NCBI GenBank assembly: GCA_964554765.1
Contig: CAZKPS010000001.1
Coordinates: 110,277 to 174,276, forward strand
DNA from: JAQBQZ01 sp964554765
Lineage (GTDB): Bacteria; Patescibacteriota; Minisyncoccia; Phycocordibacterales; CAIRYW01
DNA: 64,000 nt
Reading direction: 5' to 3'
Shown here: positions 33,058-42,976 of the stretch, piece after piece
Position numbering within the stretch: the stretch's first letter is position 1
How the letters are laid out: each line of letters opens with the position of its first letter
Position numbers and translations under genes: made by a program
The notes under the pieces: generated by a model
Database searches by the model: none
What the model saw: only the letters and a program-made list of their open reading frames with translations
Told to the model about the DNA's origin: nothing

Positions 33058-33567
33058 CTACTCAACCAATGCTTTGACTATCAACCGAACATGGTTATGA
33101 TTCTGCGCTTCACTAGTGTTCCATGGATATGTCATATATCCTCTGCTGAGAGTTAGGAGTATGATCTCAGATCTAGATGAATCAACATTCCACAGCCCGC
33201 CCACATTGTATCTACACCTCACCTGGACCGGAAATAACATTCCTGTAGCCGTGTGATGAAATCTCAGCGCCTCATTTTTATAAACTTCTAGATCATTGAG
33301 TATGAATCCTGCGGCGAAGAGAAACTCTGCCAATGTTAAGTCGCGAGTCTTTGGTTGGTGTTCGCTAAGGCACTCATGGAACAGAATCAATTGTGATGAG
33401 GGAGAAGCACCGACCTCACAGTCCGGTATGTATATGGTTCTTTGTTTCCAATCAATACCGAGGCCCAGACTTCCCGGCTCCTGATTATCAATTACTGGGG
33501 AATCGTAGAGTCTTGCAGGTTCGGTAAGTCCAGGGAACTGCATTGTGATGATAGATTGTGTGTTCAT
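33058..33567 (-). CDS. Hypothetical protein (169 aa), GC-richer
   Basis: A 169-residue soluble protein with no family I recognise. It has a compact all-beta look at both ends and a HECLSEHQ stretch near residue 65; that resembles HExxH zinc sites only loosely. Base composition is GC-richer than neighbours. The ~100-base upstream region contains CACTCGCGAGTG, a perfect 12-bp palindrome, and the mRNA leader is probably long. Private terminator downstream. Confidence 0.55.
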   Translation of the reverse strand: MNTQSIITMQFPGLTEPARLYDSPVIDNQEPGSLGLGIDWKQRTIYIPDCEVGASPSSQLILFHECLSEHQPKTRDLTLAEFLFAAGFILNDLEVYKNEALRFHHTATGMLFPVQVRCRYNVGGLWNVDSSRSEIILLTLSRGYMTYPWNTSEAQNHNHVRLIVKALVE

Positions 33568-33704
33568 GGTTTTAGTTGTAGTTGATGTTTTGGTTGTCGA
33601 AGAATCTGTGGTATTTATATCTCAATAATCGAGAGTGGCAAATAACACTCGCGAGTGGTAGTTATCACCTTTACAAAAATATCCTTATATTGTAAGATTA
33701 CAAT

Positions 33705-34460
33705 ATGAAATACGGAGAAGTGTTCGAAAGGCTCGGATTATCAAAAAACGAAGCAAAAATCTATGAGGTTTTGCTTACTTTTGGTGAACAAAGTGTTGGT
33801 ATAATCTCAGAAAAATCTGGAGTACACAGAAGAAATGTGTACGACTCTCTCAATAGACTTATGGAGAAGGGGCTTGCAACAGAGATAATAGAATCGAGTG
33901 AAAACAGATACCAAGCATCCGAGCCAAAGAAACTTTCTGAAGACCTCGCAGGTAAATTTGAGATGCTTGATAATATAATGCCCGAACTCGATAAATTATA
34001 TTTTTCTACTCCTACTGAATATCGAGTCCACACATATAAAGGAGCGGAGGGTTGGAAACAGTATATGCGCGATATTATAAAAACCGGAGAGGATTTTTAT
34101 TCTATTGGTGCCGAAGGAGCATGGCTCGACGAAAGAGTGAAATCATTCTTCCCAGGATTTCTTGATCAAATCAAAAAGAAAAAAATCAAAATGCATCATT
34201 TGTTTGATTCTGATGTAAAAGAAAACAATCATCCGATAATGAAGATGGTGGGAGAAGATTATAGATTCATCCCAAAAAAATATTCCACAAATTCTGGTAT
34301 TGATGTTTTTGGTGATAGAGTGAACATTATGCATCATCAATATTTGGGACAAGTGGGTAATCCAGAAGAAATAATGTTTACAGTTATTGTAAACAAAAAT
34401 CTTGCGGATTCATACCGAACTTGGTTTAAGTTTATGTGGGACAATTGTGATAAAAATTAA
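33705..34460 (+). CDS. TrmB-family transcriptional regulator
   Basis: A 251-residue TrmB-type regulator: winged helix at residues ~5-70 (LGLSKNEAKIYEVLLTFG; RRNVYDSLNRLMEKG as recognition region) and an effector domain with YKGAEGWKQYMRDIIKTG. It is followed after 1 bp by rsmA, so the two are probably cotranscribed. TAAGAT six bases before the ATG predicts a leaderless mRNA. Overlapping palindromic sequence (CACTCGCGAGTG) lies about 70 bp upstream, between this gene and its divergent neighbour. Confidence 0.88.
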   Translation: MKYGEVFERLGLSKNEAKIYEVLLTFGEQSVGIISEKSGVHRRNVYDSLNRLMEKGLATEIIESSENRYQASEPKKLSEDLAGKFEMLDNIMPELDKLYFSTPTEYRVHTYKGAEGWKQYMRDIIKTGEDFYSIGAEGAWLDERVKSFFPGFLDQIKKKKIKMHHLFDSDVKENNHPIMKMVGEDYRFIPKKYSTNSGIDVFGDRVNIMHHQYLGQVGNPEEIMFTVIVNKNLADSYRTWFKFMWDNCDKN

Positions 34461-34461
34461 T

Positions 34462-35313
34462 ATGATCTACGCAAAAAAATCATTAGGGCAAAATTTTTTA
34501 AAGTCAGGGAGCGCGCTCCGGGCGATTATTGTTGCAGGAGATATTAAGCCTGAAGACACCATTCTTGAAATCGGGCCAGGGAAGGGAGCACTCACAGCCA
34601 AGATCCTCGAGACTGGTGCAAAAATAATTACAGTAGAAAAGGATCGAGAACTCATCCCATACCTTGAAGAGAAATTCGCACCAGAAATAAAGTCGGGACA
34701 ACTCGCACTTATTGAAGGAGATATTCTTGAGTTAGACGTGAAGGAAATATTCAAGAAAGCTGGTGAGCTTGTAAGCTTGCAAGCTGAAAAGAAAACACCC
34801 GAAAAGAATCCTAACAAGCTAACTAGCTTACAAGCTTATAAGTTAATAGCTAATATCCCTTACTACATTACTGGTGAAATCATCCGAAAATTCTTTGAGG
34901 AGAAAAATCAACCAGAGCGTATGGTACTCCTTGTCCAAAAGGAAGTAGCACAAAGAATAGTGGCACGAGACGGTAAAGAAAGTATTCTTTCTATCGCATG
35001 CAAGGCATATTCAAACCCTCGATATATTCAAACAGTTAAAAGAGAATCATTTAACCCTGCTCCAAATGTAGACTCCGCAATAATTGCATTTGAAAATATA
35101 AACAAAAATAATTTTGAGGACATCCGACATCCCCAAATGGAGGAGCGTTTTTTTGAAGTAATGAAACTAGGTTTTTCACATAAACGAAAAAAACTTGGAG
35201 GGAATCTTAAGGAAATCTCTGAAACACTTAATCAAAGCAAGTTTGAAGAAATCAAAGATAAGAGACCAGAAAACCTTACAACAAAGGACTGGATAGATCT
35301 AATCCAGAAGTAG
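34462..35313 (+). CDS. rsmA: 16S rRNA dimethyladenosine transferase RsmA (KsgA)
   Basis: 283 residues. It dimethylates two adjacent adenines near the 3' end of 16S rRNA. KKSLGQNFLKS at the start, the SAM motif EIGPGKGALT, and motif IV NIPYYITGEI are diagnostic. Between about residues 95 and 125 an atypical insertion (GELVSLQAEKK and NKLTSLQAYKL) is encoded by AGCTT-rich repeat-like DNA also found in intergenic regions. The ATG at 34462 is preferred over an earlier one inside the TrmB gene. Confidence 0.95.
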   Translation: MIYAKKSLGQNFLKSGSALRAIIVAGDIKPEDTILEIGPGKGALTAKILETGAKIITVEKDRELIPYLEEKFAPEIKSGQLALIEGDILELDVKEIFKKAGELVSLQAEKKTPEKNPNKLTSLQAYKLIANIPYYITGEIIRKFFEEKNQPERMVLLVQKEVAQRIVARDGKESILSIACKAYSNPRYIQTVKRESFNPAPNVDSAIIAFENINKNNFEDIRHPQMEERFFEVMKLGFSHKRKKLGGNLKEISETLNQSKFEEIKDKRPENLTTKDWIDLIQK

Positions 35314-35352
35314 ACATAATTTCAACAAGTAGCTCAACTCACTGTTGCTTAA

Positions 35353-35733
35353 TTAATAGAGTGTAGTCCCCGTACCAGGCTGATTTCCATAATCAGCATC
35401 ATTACGCATAATTGTCACACAATCATTGTATGCATATACTCTGCAGTCCTGACTCGCAGTTGGAGTATATGTGCCCAATTGATGATTTCCATCAGAATTA
35501 TAATAATCATAAAAGATTGATGAGGGAGACCTATAGAGGCTAATTATTCTATTTGTTCTGTAGTCCAGAATGAGATGTGAATTACCTCCGCAATCACATG
35601 TCTCAGGTCCAAGAGTAAGAATATGTCTCCCACCAAAAGGCATTTCTATTCCACCATCTGCAACCTTGCTATAGTCAATGGTAAAAACGAGGACTAAAAG
35701 AGATACAATAATAAAAAAACTAAAATTTTTCAT
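35353..35733 (-). CDS. Secreted hypothetical protein (MPFGGR type)
   Basis: A 126-residue protein with an N-terminal signal-like helix (about residues 3-19) and the segment EMPFGGRHILTLGPETCDCGG, a pattern I associate with small secreted CPR proteins beside pilus genes. Five cysteines could form disulfides. Its start overlaps the upstream gene's stop by 4 bp (35730-35733), indicating coupling with the peptidoglycan-binding protein. Function unknown. Confidence 0.65.
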   Translation of the reverse strand: MKNFSFFIIVSLLVLVFTIDYSKVADGGIEMPFGGRHILTLGPETCDCGGNSHLILDYRTNRIISLYRSPSSIFYDYYNSDGNHQLGTYTPTASQDCRVYAYNDCVTIMRNDADYGNQPGTGTTLY

Positions 35734-36527
35734 TGAATATTTTTGAAAATGTTGATAGTAAAAGAGTACGCTGTACTTGTGCCATTCTCATTTTGAACTC
35801 TTAGTGTCATTGGAACAAGTACTGTCTGACCATTTGACCCAGTCTGGTTATTATCTTTTCTGTAGCCAGTGATAACCTTGTTAATAACAATCTGATGAAG
35901 TTGTTGAGATATTTTTGCTAGATTAATATTTAACTCTGTTCGAAACCTTTCTCCTACCTGACTCGTAAACGGGAACGCTATGCTCACACCACCTGACACA
36001 GCCTTAATATTTTCATATTTATGAGGATCTTCACCAGAGATAAGGATATTATTATGCTCAGTAAAGTTTTTTCCATTAATAGTAAGAATGCCACCATCTT
36101 CAAATATCTCTGGAGATATGCTGCTAATAGAAGGAATCTTATCCTTATCAATGGTCTTAACGGGATCTTGTTTCTTTATTACAGGGGTCAAAAAACCATT
36201 TAATACCGCCCTAGTAGAAGGACCTACAAATCCGTTACCGTAAATTATTCCATTGGGCACTAAAATTGTTTTTGAATATTTATTTTGAAATCTTATTACT
36301 GCCTCTCGAGTCTTTATACCAAAATAATCGGTCTCAAATCCTTTGGAACCAGAACCCTCTGTAGCAACAGCTGTGTCTGGAGAGAGATTCAAAATCTTCT
36401 GTAGCAACAAAACATCTTCTCCTTTTGCACCCAAAGAAAGGTTGCGAGTCAGACTCATCTCACCAAAAGTTATGTTTGGCATTGAGATGAATAAAAAAAA
36501 TAGAATCTTAACGACAAGCTTTTTCAC
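35730..36527 (-). CDS. Peptidoglycan-binding domain protein with IPT-like domain
   Basis: A 265-residue secreted protein: signal peptide (about residues 1-22), a peptidoglycan-binding-1 domain (LSLGAKGEDVLLLQKILN ... FGIKTREAVIRFQNKY), a linker, then an IPT/TIG-like beta domain (ISSISPEIFEDGGILTINGKNF). Such proteins anchor or present envelope complexes. It leads a two-gene minus-strand unit facing the secretion cluster. Confidence 0.75.
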   Translation of the reverse strand: MKKLVVKILFFLFISMPNITFGEMSLTRNLSLGAKGEDVLLLQKILNLSPDTAVATEGSGSKGFETDYFGIKTREAVIRFQNKYSKTILVPNGIIYGNGFVGPSTRAVLNGFLTPVIKKQDPVKTIDKDKIPSISSISPEIFEDGGILTINGKNFTEHNNILISGEDPHKYENIKAVSGGVSIAFPFTSQVGERFRTELNINLAKISQQLHQIVINKVITGYRKDNNQTGSNGQTVLVPMTLRVQNENGTSTAYSFTINIFKNIQ

Positions 36528-36587
36528 TTCATCATTTTACCACAACTGCCTATCGTATTAAAAATGCTTTTGGTGTAGAATTAATGA

Positions 36588-37409
36588 ATGCTTATCAGTC
36601 TCAGAAAACCAAGTAAAAGAATAATAATACTTCTAATCTGCGCATTTGTTGTCATAGGTGGTGTTGTGTGGAGGAAATCAACCAGACAAAAACAGATACC
36701 ATCGACTCCTTCAAAGTCAGTGCTCAATATACTAAGTAACTTTGACAACAATTATGACCTCACCGATCCTCTTGAGGACGAAACACCTACCGACACCGAT
36801 CTCCAATTATCAGAAAACACAACAATATCTGAAGCAGTATCAAAAAACCTTTTTGCAACTACTGTATATATGTCAGACAACAACAACGCCACATCCGATA
36901 ACGTGAGTGCTCTTGTAGACAATCTAGTAAACGGGGTCCAAAATAGCTTTATTTTTAAGGAATATAATAAGAGCAGTCTACCAATAATAAAAACAGAAAC
37001 TCAAGAAAATCTAAGATTCTATGCTTCGTCATTTGCAACACTACAAATGAAGCTCCTCACAAAAATATCAGAAAGCCAAGATGCCATCGATAAGGACAAT
37101 AAGGTATTGTCCGATATATATTCGAAACAAGCAAGTGATATATTTGCACTTGATACACCAAAAGAACTCGCAGATATTCAAATAAGAATCATAAATAACT
37201 TCAGTAAGACAGCAGCAGCCTTTCTAATACTATCAAAACAAAAGGAAGACCCTCTAAAACTCCCACTTGCAGTGAGGGCATACCAAGAAGCATCATCAGA
37301 GCAAGACAGCTTGTTCAAACAAGTTGGTCAATTTTTGAATAAAAATGATATAATAAATTCACTTGACGGGAATGCTCGTAAATACTGGGCATACACAATC
37401 GCACAATAA
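36588..37409 (+). CDS. N-anchored hypothetical envelope protein
   Basis: A 273-residue protein: a basic start, one helix (about residues 12-28, IILLICAFVVIGGVVW), then a mostly alpha-helical external part. No family recognised. TAGAAT six bases before the ATG predicts a leaderless mRNA. It begins the plus-strand secretion-like cluster and ends 1 bp before the next gene's ATG. Confidence 0.65.
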   Translation: MLISLRKPSKRIIILLICAFVVIGGVVWRKSTRQKQIPSTPSKSVLNILSNFDNNYDLTDPLEDETPTDTDLQLSENTTISEAVSKNLFATTVYMSDNNNATSDNVSALVDNLVNGVQNSFIFKEYNKSSLPIIKTETQENLRFYASSFATLQMKLLTKISESQDAIDKDNKVLSDIYSKQASDIFALDTPKELADIQIRIINNFSKTAAAFLILSKQKEDPLKLPLAVRAYQEASSEQDSLFKQVGQFLNKNDIINSLDGNARKYWAYTIAQ

Positions 37410-37410
37410 A

Positions 37411-38613
37411 ATGCTTTTCATCAAACAACAGATACCATATATTTCTTCTATCTCGCTCTTATTGTTAGTAGCCTTTACCCCAGTTGCTTTTGCTACTACG
37501 ACGACATCTACCTACAATACTAACTCCAGTCTTGAATCATATGGAATAGTCGACACATCATCAGGATCGTATGGATCTTATGGTAATTCGGCTGGCAACC
37601 TCGTAACTGAAGCTGGTACTTGTGGTGCAGGACAAGTCCTTGGGAGAATCATAGGGGGCACTGTCGGGAGAATAGTAGGTGGAATCACCAGCAACCTAAA
37701 AAACAGCATCACAGACACACTCACTTCAGGTGGAAACGAAGTCCCAACAAAAGATAATACAACAAGAATAAACACGGGCGCAGGTGCATACAACACAGGT
37801 CAGCTCACTAGTGCACAAGTGGGTGGGGGACAATACGGCGCAGGATTTTCTGGGATAATAGGCATCTCAACACCATCATGGAACTCGATAATGTTTTGTA
37901 TTGTTAATGAGATAATGACATATATCACCCAATCCACAATACAATGGATAAAAACTGGATTTAATGGTAACCCTGTATTTATTCAAAATATGGGAGTAAT
38001 GTTTCAACAAATTGCCAAAAGAGAGGCTTCCGCCTTCACAAGAGAAATATCTAATGGGGCACGTGCGAGTGCAGGAATAGTGGTAAACGGAGTACGAGAT
38101 AGTGCATACCAAGTAGCTGCGCCGTTCAGAAGGGGAGTATTCAATGCAATCGCCGGTACACAAACCAGTAATCAGGGGTTGCCTCCGCTTAGTAATCAGT
38201 TGTCGCAGAATTATCTTACATATACATCGGGTAATTATAGGGCAGGAGGTATGTCTGGCCTTGCTCAACTTTCTTATAATAACCCAATACTTGCAAGAGA
38301 TTATGCGGTACAACACTATCAGCAACAAGTGGCTCAATCAATACAAATTCAAAACAGTATGATTACTGATGGTACAAGATCATTCACTCAGTGTCGCCCA
38401 GGAGCTAAGCTACGTGCAGATGGAAGCTGTAATCCAATAGATTTACAAGTCACGACACCAAGTAAAGCAATCAATGATGAGAGTGGATTTCGTCAAAATA
38501 TGAAATACACTCGAATCGCATTTGCTCAGAACTTCGATTCGATCGTCACAACACTTGTCAACCAGCTCGTAAAAATAGCAATAAACAAAGCCTACGAAGC
38601 AGTGCAAAACTAA
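37411..38613 (+). CDS. Secreted Gly/Ser-rich hypothetical protein
   Basis: About 400 residues. A signal peptide (about residues 1-28, ending in VAFA) precedes a Thr/Ser/Gly/Tyr-rich region, a glycine-rich helix (GRIIGGTVGRIVGGI), and a longer helical domain. I know no function; its place in the operon suggests a component or substrate of the secretion apparatus. The ATG at 37411 is chosen because the signal peptide starts there. A hairpin terminator follows. Confidence 0.6.
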   Translation: MLFIKQQIPYISSISLLLLVAFTPVAFATTTTSTYNTNSSLESYGIVDTSSGSYGSYGNSAGNLVTEAGTCGAGQVLGRIIGGTVGRIVGGITSNLKNSITDTLTSGGNEVPTKDNTTRINTGAGAYNTGQLTSAQVGGGQYGAGFSGIIGISTPSWNSIMFCIVNEIMTYITQSTIQWIKTGFNGNPVFIQNMGVMFQQIAKREASAFTREISNGARASAGIVVNGVRDSAYQVAAPFRRGVFNAIAGTQTSNQGLPPLSNQLSQNYLTYTSGNYRAGGMSGLAQLSYNNPILARDYAVQHYQQQVAQSIQIQNSMITDGTRSFTQCRPGAKLRADGSCNPIDLQVTTPSKAINDESGFRQNMKYTRIAFAQNFDSIVTTLVNQLVKIAINKAYEAVQN

Positions 38614-38630
38614 CAAAAAGTGAGTGATAT

Positions 38631-38673
38631 AAAACAAATCTCTAAGGATAATAATCCTCAAAGATTTGTTTTT
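38631..38673 (+). terminator. Terminator hairpin
   Basis: AAACAAATCT and AGATTTGTTT arms with an inner AGGAT/ATCCT, followed by TTTATTTTT. Confidence 0.8.
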
Positions 38674-38904
38674 ATTTTTCTATTAGGATGATATAATTAG
38701 GTAGTAAAATTCTGATGTGAATATCTTGAAATAATTCTGGTTTTAAATAATTAAATTGTATTTTAATTTTTCTCCTCTTAAGACTAGAGGGCGATAGGGC
38801 GAGAGAATACGACACCAATGATTCATTTCACCCTGATCGAGTGCAACCTCTCTCTTATTTCAAAAAGGGAAAGAAATGCAAATATCACTCACTTTTTTAA
38901 CTAA

Positions 38905-41900
38905 ATGTCTTTCAAAAATAAAATCCGTAAAAACATAAAGACTCTCGCCGTTTATTTGTACGTGATTGTTTTTCTTGGATTTGGAGCACATTTTTCTTTT
39001 GCTGCACCGACAGACCCGTTAGGTTTAAGTGCAAATGGATTTGAATTACAAGGTCAAGGAGACAAGTGGACCGAAGAAATAAATCCAATTGATGGTGATT
39101 CAGTCACAATTTCGCACGATTTTGTCACTACTCAAGCACCTCAAGGCACCACCTATTCATTTGCCGATCCTGGAGTTGACTCTAATATTGCTTATTCTGT
39201 AAGAAGTACAACCCTACAGACAAATGGTGCATATGCCATTAGCACAGGTAAATTGGATTCAGGATACAGCTATACAGTAATTTATGATAGAGGGAAAAAA
39301 GAATCAGCAACAGAAGATGACTTTATTCGTGAAATAAGAGTACGGGACCCCGACGGTAAAGAATCGGTCTATGTTTATACCGCAGAAAACAAAGCTGGCA
39401 CTGTAAATAAAAACGGTGTCTCAGATAAAGAAATTCTAACATCGATAGGTAAATCAAGTGGTGACATTGATTTATATGAAAAAATCGTGTCGCAGGACTC
39501 AGCCACTCATACTCAAGATACTATTAATGCAATCAATAATACAACCTTAAGTGACACCCAGAAAAGCTTCTTGATAGATAAAGTTAAAACTGGAACACCA
39601 CTGACAGATAGTGAAAAAGCATCTTACTCTTCGCTTATAAACTATACAGGCAACATCGCCCTAGATTCTTCGAATAAAATTACAACAACACGCGAACTGT
39701 CTGCTGTAGCCGCTGCCGCAAGCGAGAGAGATGAAGCGTTGAAAATTGCCGAACAAAATGGAAGCGGGGTGTTCTTGAAAAATAAGAACGATGGTCAGTG
39801 TTTTAGTGTTGGTATTTTGTCACAACCTCACTTTTTTATTGATATTTTCAATTGTATTTCACAAATCTTCTACTACCTCCTCATGATTGCAACAATGGCC
39901 CTCTCACTTGTGGGAGCGGCATTTAACGAGGTGTTTGATATTACAGTGGTAAATATGAAAAACTTTGTAGATAGTGTAGGTATCATCAATGTGGGGTGGG
40001 TGGCTATTCGAGATATGTCTAATATCCTTTTTATCTTTATGCTTTTATATCTTGCTATTGCTACCATCCTTCAGCTCGATGAGCATGGGGTCAAGCACGG
40101 ACTCAGTCGTCTCATAGTAGGAGCGGTACTTATCAACTTTAGTCTTTTCTTTGTCAAAATACCTATAGATATTTCAAACATCCTCGCCATCGAAATATAT
40201 GACAAAATAAATCCTCTTGATGGTAGTGGTTTCAAAATGGGAGATGCAATTCTTTCATCTCTTAATTTTCAGAATGTTTATGGGGCACAAACATCTTCAT
40301 CGTCTTGGGGAAGCGATACTATTGAAGCTGCTCAAGCTTTCGCACAGACCAATGCGCCAACAACCACATTTATAATGGCAATGATTATGATCGCTGCAAT
40401 TATATTTATATTTATTGCAGTCATCATCATATTCATCAAACGCCTAGTAACCCTAATGATGCTCATGATATTCTCACCACTCGCATTTGCAGGTATTGCG
40501 ATACCGAACCACAGTATTAGTCATGAGATAGACAGTAAATTCTGGGGGACACTTCTTCGTGAATCATTTTTTGCACCTGTTTTTATGTTTATAATGTATC
40601 TAGGACTTATGATACTCAATAGTGATGGATTCAAAGTCTCAGTATTTGGTCTAGGTGGCTCAAATGGAGGATCGTCATTCTTTGGGGGAGTGATAAGTAC
40701 AGGTACAATCATTAATTATGTTGTAGTCATATTCATATTCATATTCGCACTTACAGTTTCAGAAGTGATGGGGGTCAAGGGTGCAGAGGGAGCTATCAAG
40801 GCGTTTGATGGTATGAGAGGATATGCATCAGGTTGGGTAGGTAGAAACACTATTGGACGAATAGCCAATTCAACACTCCAAAAAGGTAACTCGGCAGAGT
40901 GGCTTCGAAAAGCAGCGGCAGGTCAGGTCGGAGGTAATATGTTAACAAGATTTGCCGCCCAACAATTTGCCCGAGGCGCAATCAAAACAACATCAAGTCT
41001 TGCAGCAAATAAATTTGGAAGTGACGAAAGTTATGACGACAAAGTCCACAATCGTGAAGAAGAATTCAAGGCGATGCTGGACGAGCTCCACGATGATCCA
41101 GAAGCTATTGCACAAATTCTTAAAGGTGGTGCAAACGACATATTAGATAAATATGGAACAGACAGAAAGGCAGCAGACCGACTCTTTCACCATTTATCAG
41201 GAGAGCAGAAGCTAAGTGTAAAAAAATATATGGAAGAGGATACTTCAGATAAAGGGAAAAAAGCTTTGGATAGATTTTTTACAGGAGGACACGGAAATGG
41301 AAGACTCACCCCAGAAGAAGCTCTCGACCTCGAGAAAATGTCTCGGGAAAAGATTAGTACCTATGATAAACGAAGGTTTACAGAAGAGGCATTTGGTGAC
41401 GCACATGGATTAGGAAAAAATATTACCGAAGCTATCAAACGTTTTAATGCTTTTACAGACAAACAAAGAGTAGATATACTTTCCGGATTATCTGCAGATC
41501 AGCAGAATGAATTAACAACCAATGCCGAGTTTGCAAAGGAAATGAAATTATCACTTAAGAATTTCGACCTTCTTGAAAGAGTGGGTAAAGGGCCAGCAAA
41601 CACAGATAACATGAAGAAATTGTTGTCGAAGATTGCGTACCAAAAAAAGGCAAGAATAATGACGCTGGAGGCACTTGAAAAGCTAAAAGATGGTCCGGAG
41701 AAAACAGCCGTCGAAAAAATCTTTGAAAGAGAAATACAGGAAATGAACAAGGACTTGGACGACAAACTAAAAATTATAGGAAAAGACACTGCGGAGCTGA
41801 TTGCAAATTATAAAAAATCAGAGTTTTATAATGAAGATTTAACATTTGGTAAGACAGGTGCTGACAAAAACCTTACAAGATTCATCTCTCAAAGCGATGA

Positions 41901-41961
41901 ATATAAAGATACGATTGCAGAAATAACAAAAATAGCAGGAGCTGATATCTTTGGAAAATAA
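38905..41961 (+). CDS. VirB6/TrbL-like multi-pass secretion protein
   Basis: A 1018-residue protein: signal peptide (about residues 12-33), an external region to about 300, then at least six membrane helices between about 310 and 640 (YYLLMIATMALSLVGAAF, NILFIFMLLYLAIATIL, RLIVGAVLINFSLFFV, FIMAMIMIAAIIFIFIAV, and others), and a long charged cytoplasmic C-terminus. This is the plan of extended VirB6/TrbL inner-membrane channel proteins of type IV secretion systems. TATAAT lies far upstream (about 38690), giving a ~200-nt leader. The next gene starts 1 bp after its stop. Confidence 0.75.
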   Translation: MSFKNKIRKNIKTLAVYLYVIVFLGFGAHFSFAAPTDPLGLSANGFELQGQGDKWTEEINPIDGDSVTISHDFVTTQAPQGTTYSFADPGVDSNIAYSVRSTTLQTNGAYAISTGKLDSGYSYTVIYDRGKKESATEDDFIREIRVRDPDGKESVYVYTAENKAGTVNKNGVSDKEILTSIGKSSGDIDLYEKIVSQDSATHTQDTINAINNTTLSDTQKSFLIDKVKTGTPLTDSEKASYSSLINYTGNIALDSSNKITTTRELSAVAAAASERDEALKIAEQNGSGVFLKNKNDGQCFSVGILSQPHFFIDIFNCISQIFYYLLMIATMALSLVGAAFNEVFDITVVNMKNFVDSVGIINVGWVAIRDMSNILFIFMLLYLAIATILQLDEHGVKHGLSRLIVGAVLINFSLFFVKIPIDISNILAIEIYDKINPLDGSGFKMGDAILSSLNFQNVYGAQTSSSSWGSDTIEAAQAFAQTNAPTTTFIMAMIMIAAIIFIFIAVIIIFIKRLVTLMMLMIFSPLAFAGIAIPNHSISHEIDSKFWGTLLRESFFAPVFMFIMYLGLMILNSDGFKVSVFGLGGSNGGSSFFGGVISTGTIINYVVVIFIFIFALTVSEVMGVKGAEGAIKAFDGMRGYASGWVGRNTIGRIANSTLQKGNSAEWLRKAAAGQVGGNMLTRFAAQQFARGAIKTTSSLAANKFGSDESYDDKVHNREEEFKAMLDELHDDPEAIAQILKGGANDILDKYGTDRKAADRLFHHLSGEQKLSVKKYMEEDTSDKGKKALDRFFTGGHGNGRLTPEEALDLEKMSREKISTYDKRRFTEEAFGDAHGLGKNITEAIKRFNAFTDKQRVDILSGLSADQQNELTTNAEFAKEMKLSLKNFDLLERVGKGPANTDNMKKLLSKIAYQKKARIMTLEALEKLKDGPEKTAVEKIFEREIQEMNKDLDDKLKIIGKDTAELIANYKKSEFYNEDLTFGKTGADKNLTRFISQSDEYKDTIAEITKIAGADIFGK

Positions 41962-41962
41962 A

Positions 41963-42922
41963 ATGAGTAAATATACAAGTGAACAATACAATAAAGTGTT
42001 TTGGAAACTCCCACAAGAAATTCGGGACATGGTCTCGTCGTTTGAGACAACAAAACATATACAAATCGTGGGACAAAAGCACAATCTTCATATCGACAAG
42101 ATTGGAGAGCTTGTAGATGTGACGCTCGATGTTATGATGGGTATTGTAGGAACAAAAGACTTCGTAAAGGAACTCCAAGATAATCTCCAAATAAGCGCGC
42201 TTGAAGCATCGGTCCTTGCTCGAGATATCGATGAAAACATCTTTAAACCAATTAAAGAGACAATGACTCATCTCTATGCAGGGCGAGCCCCATATAAACC
42301 TTCGAGCTCTCTCGTTCAATACTATGAAGAAGATGATGAACATCCAGCATTGAGTAAAGACTCTCTTTTAAAGGAGATTGAAGATCCTGTGCCTGCAGAA
42401 GTAAAGAAAGAAACTACCACAATACTGCCTGGAAACTTAGGACTCAGGAGCCTAGGAGAGAGTAAGAAAGAAATGCAAAAAACAGAGAATCCTCATACAG
42501 AGATTACAGAGTATCACGAAGAACTCCAGAATGAAGCAGAAGAGGAAAATCGGGCACCGAAACAAATTGTTCAAAACATATCACAAATACCTATCCCTCC
42601 TCTTAAAAAAATTGATGATTTCAAACCTAATGAAGCCAAAAGTGAAGACAGATTAAAAGGTGATAGCATCTTGAACCAAATAGCATCACTGAAACTCAAT
42701 CAAGCATTTGTGATGCCAAAAGGACCAGAGGGAATAAAGGAATTATCAAAAATTGAAGCAGAGCAATTGGGAAATACCACTGGTTCCAAGACAATAAACA
42801 CACCACCGACTGTGCCAGTACCAGAAATACAAAAACCAGTAGAAAAAATTAGAGAGGCGTCGCCAGAAACACTACCTCCAAAACCAGAAATAAAAGTAGA
42901 TCCGTATCGGGAACCAATATAA
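41963..42922 (+). CDS. Hypothetical cytoplasmic protein of the secretion cluster
   Basis: About 319 residues, no membrane segment. Residues ~1-110 are helical (VTLDVMMGIVGTKDFVKEL ...); the rest is Glu/Pro/Lys-rich and probably disordered. Proteins of this kind follow the VirB6-like gene in CPR clusters, but I cannot name a function. It ends at a terminator, which splits the cluster into two transcription units. Confidence 0.65.
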   Translation: MSKYTSEQYNKVFWKLPQEIRDMVSSFETTKHIQIVGQKHNLHIDKIGELVDVTLDVMMGIVGTKDFVKELQDNLQISALEASVLARDIDENIFKPIKETMTHLYAGRAPYKPSSSLVQYYEEDDEHPALSKDSLLKEIEDPVPAEVKKETTTILPGNLGLRSLGESKKEMQKTENPHTEITEYHEELQNEAEEENRAPKQIVQNISQIPIPPLKKIDDFKPNEAKSEDRLKGDSILNQIASLKLNQAFVMPKGPEGIKELSKIEAEQLGNTTGSKTINTPPTVPVPEIQKPVEKIREASPETLPPKPEIKVDPYREPI

Positions 42923-42927
42923 AAGTC

Positions 42928-42963
42928 AAATCAATCGCACCCTTTGGGTGCGATTGATTTTTA
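42928..42963 (+). terminator. Terminator within the secretion cluster
   Basis: AAATCAATCGCACCC and GGGTGCGATTGATTT arms around TTT, followed by TT. Confidence 0.9.
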
Positions 42964-42976
42964 TTTTCAACAAGCA

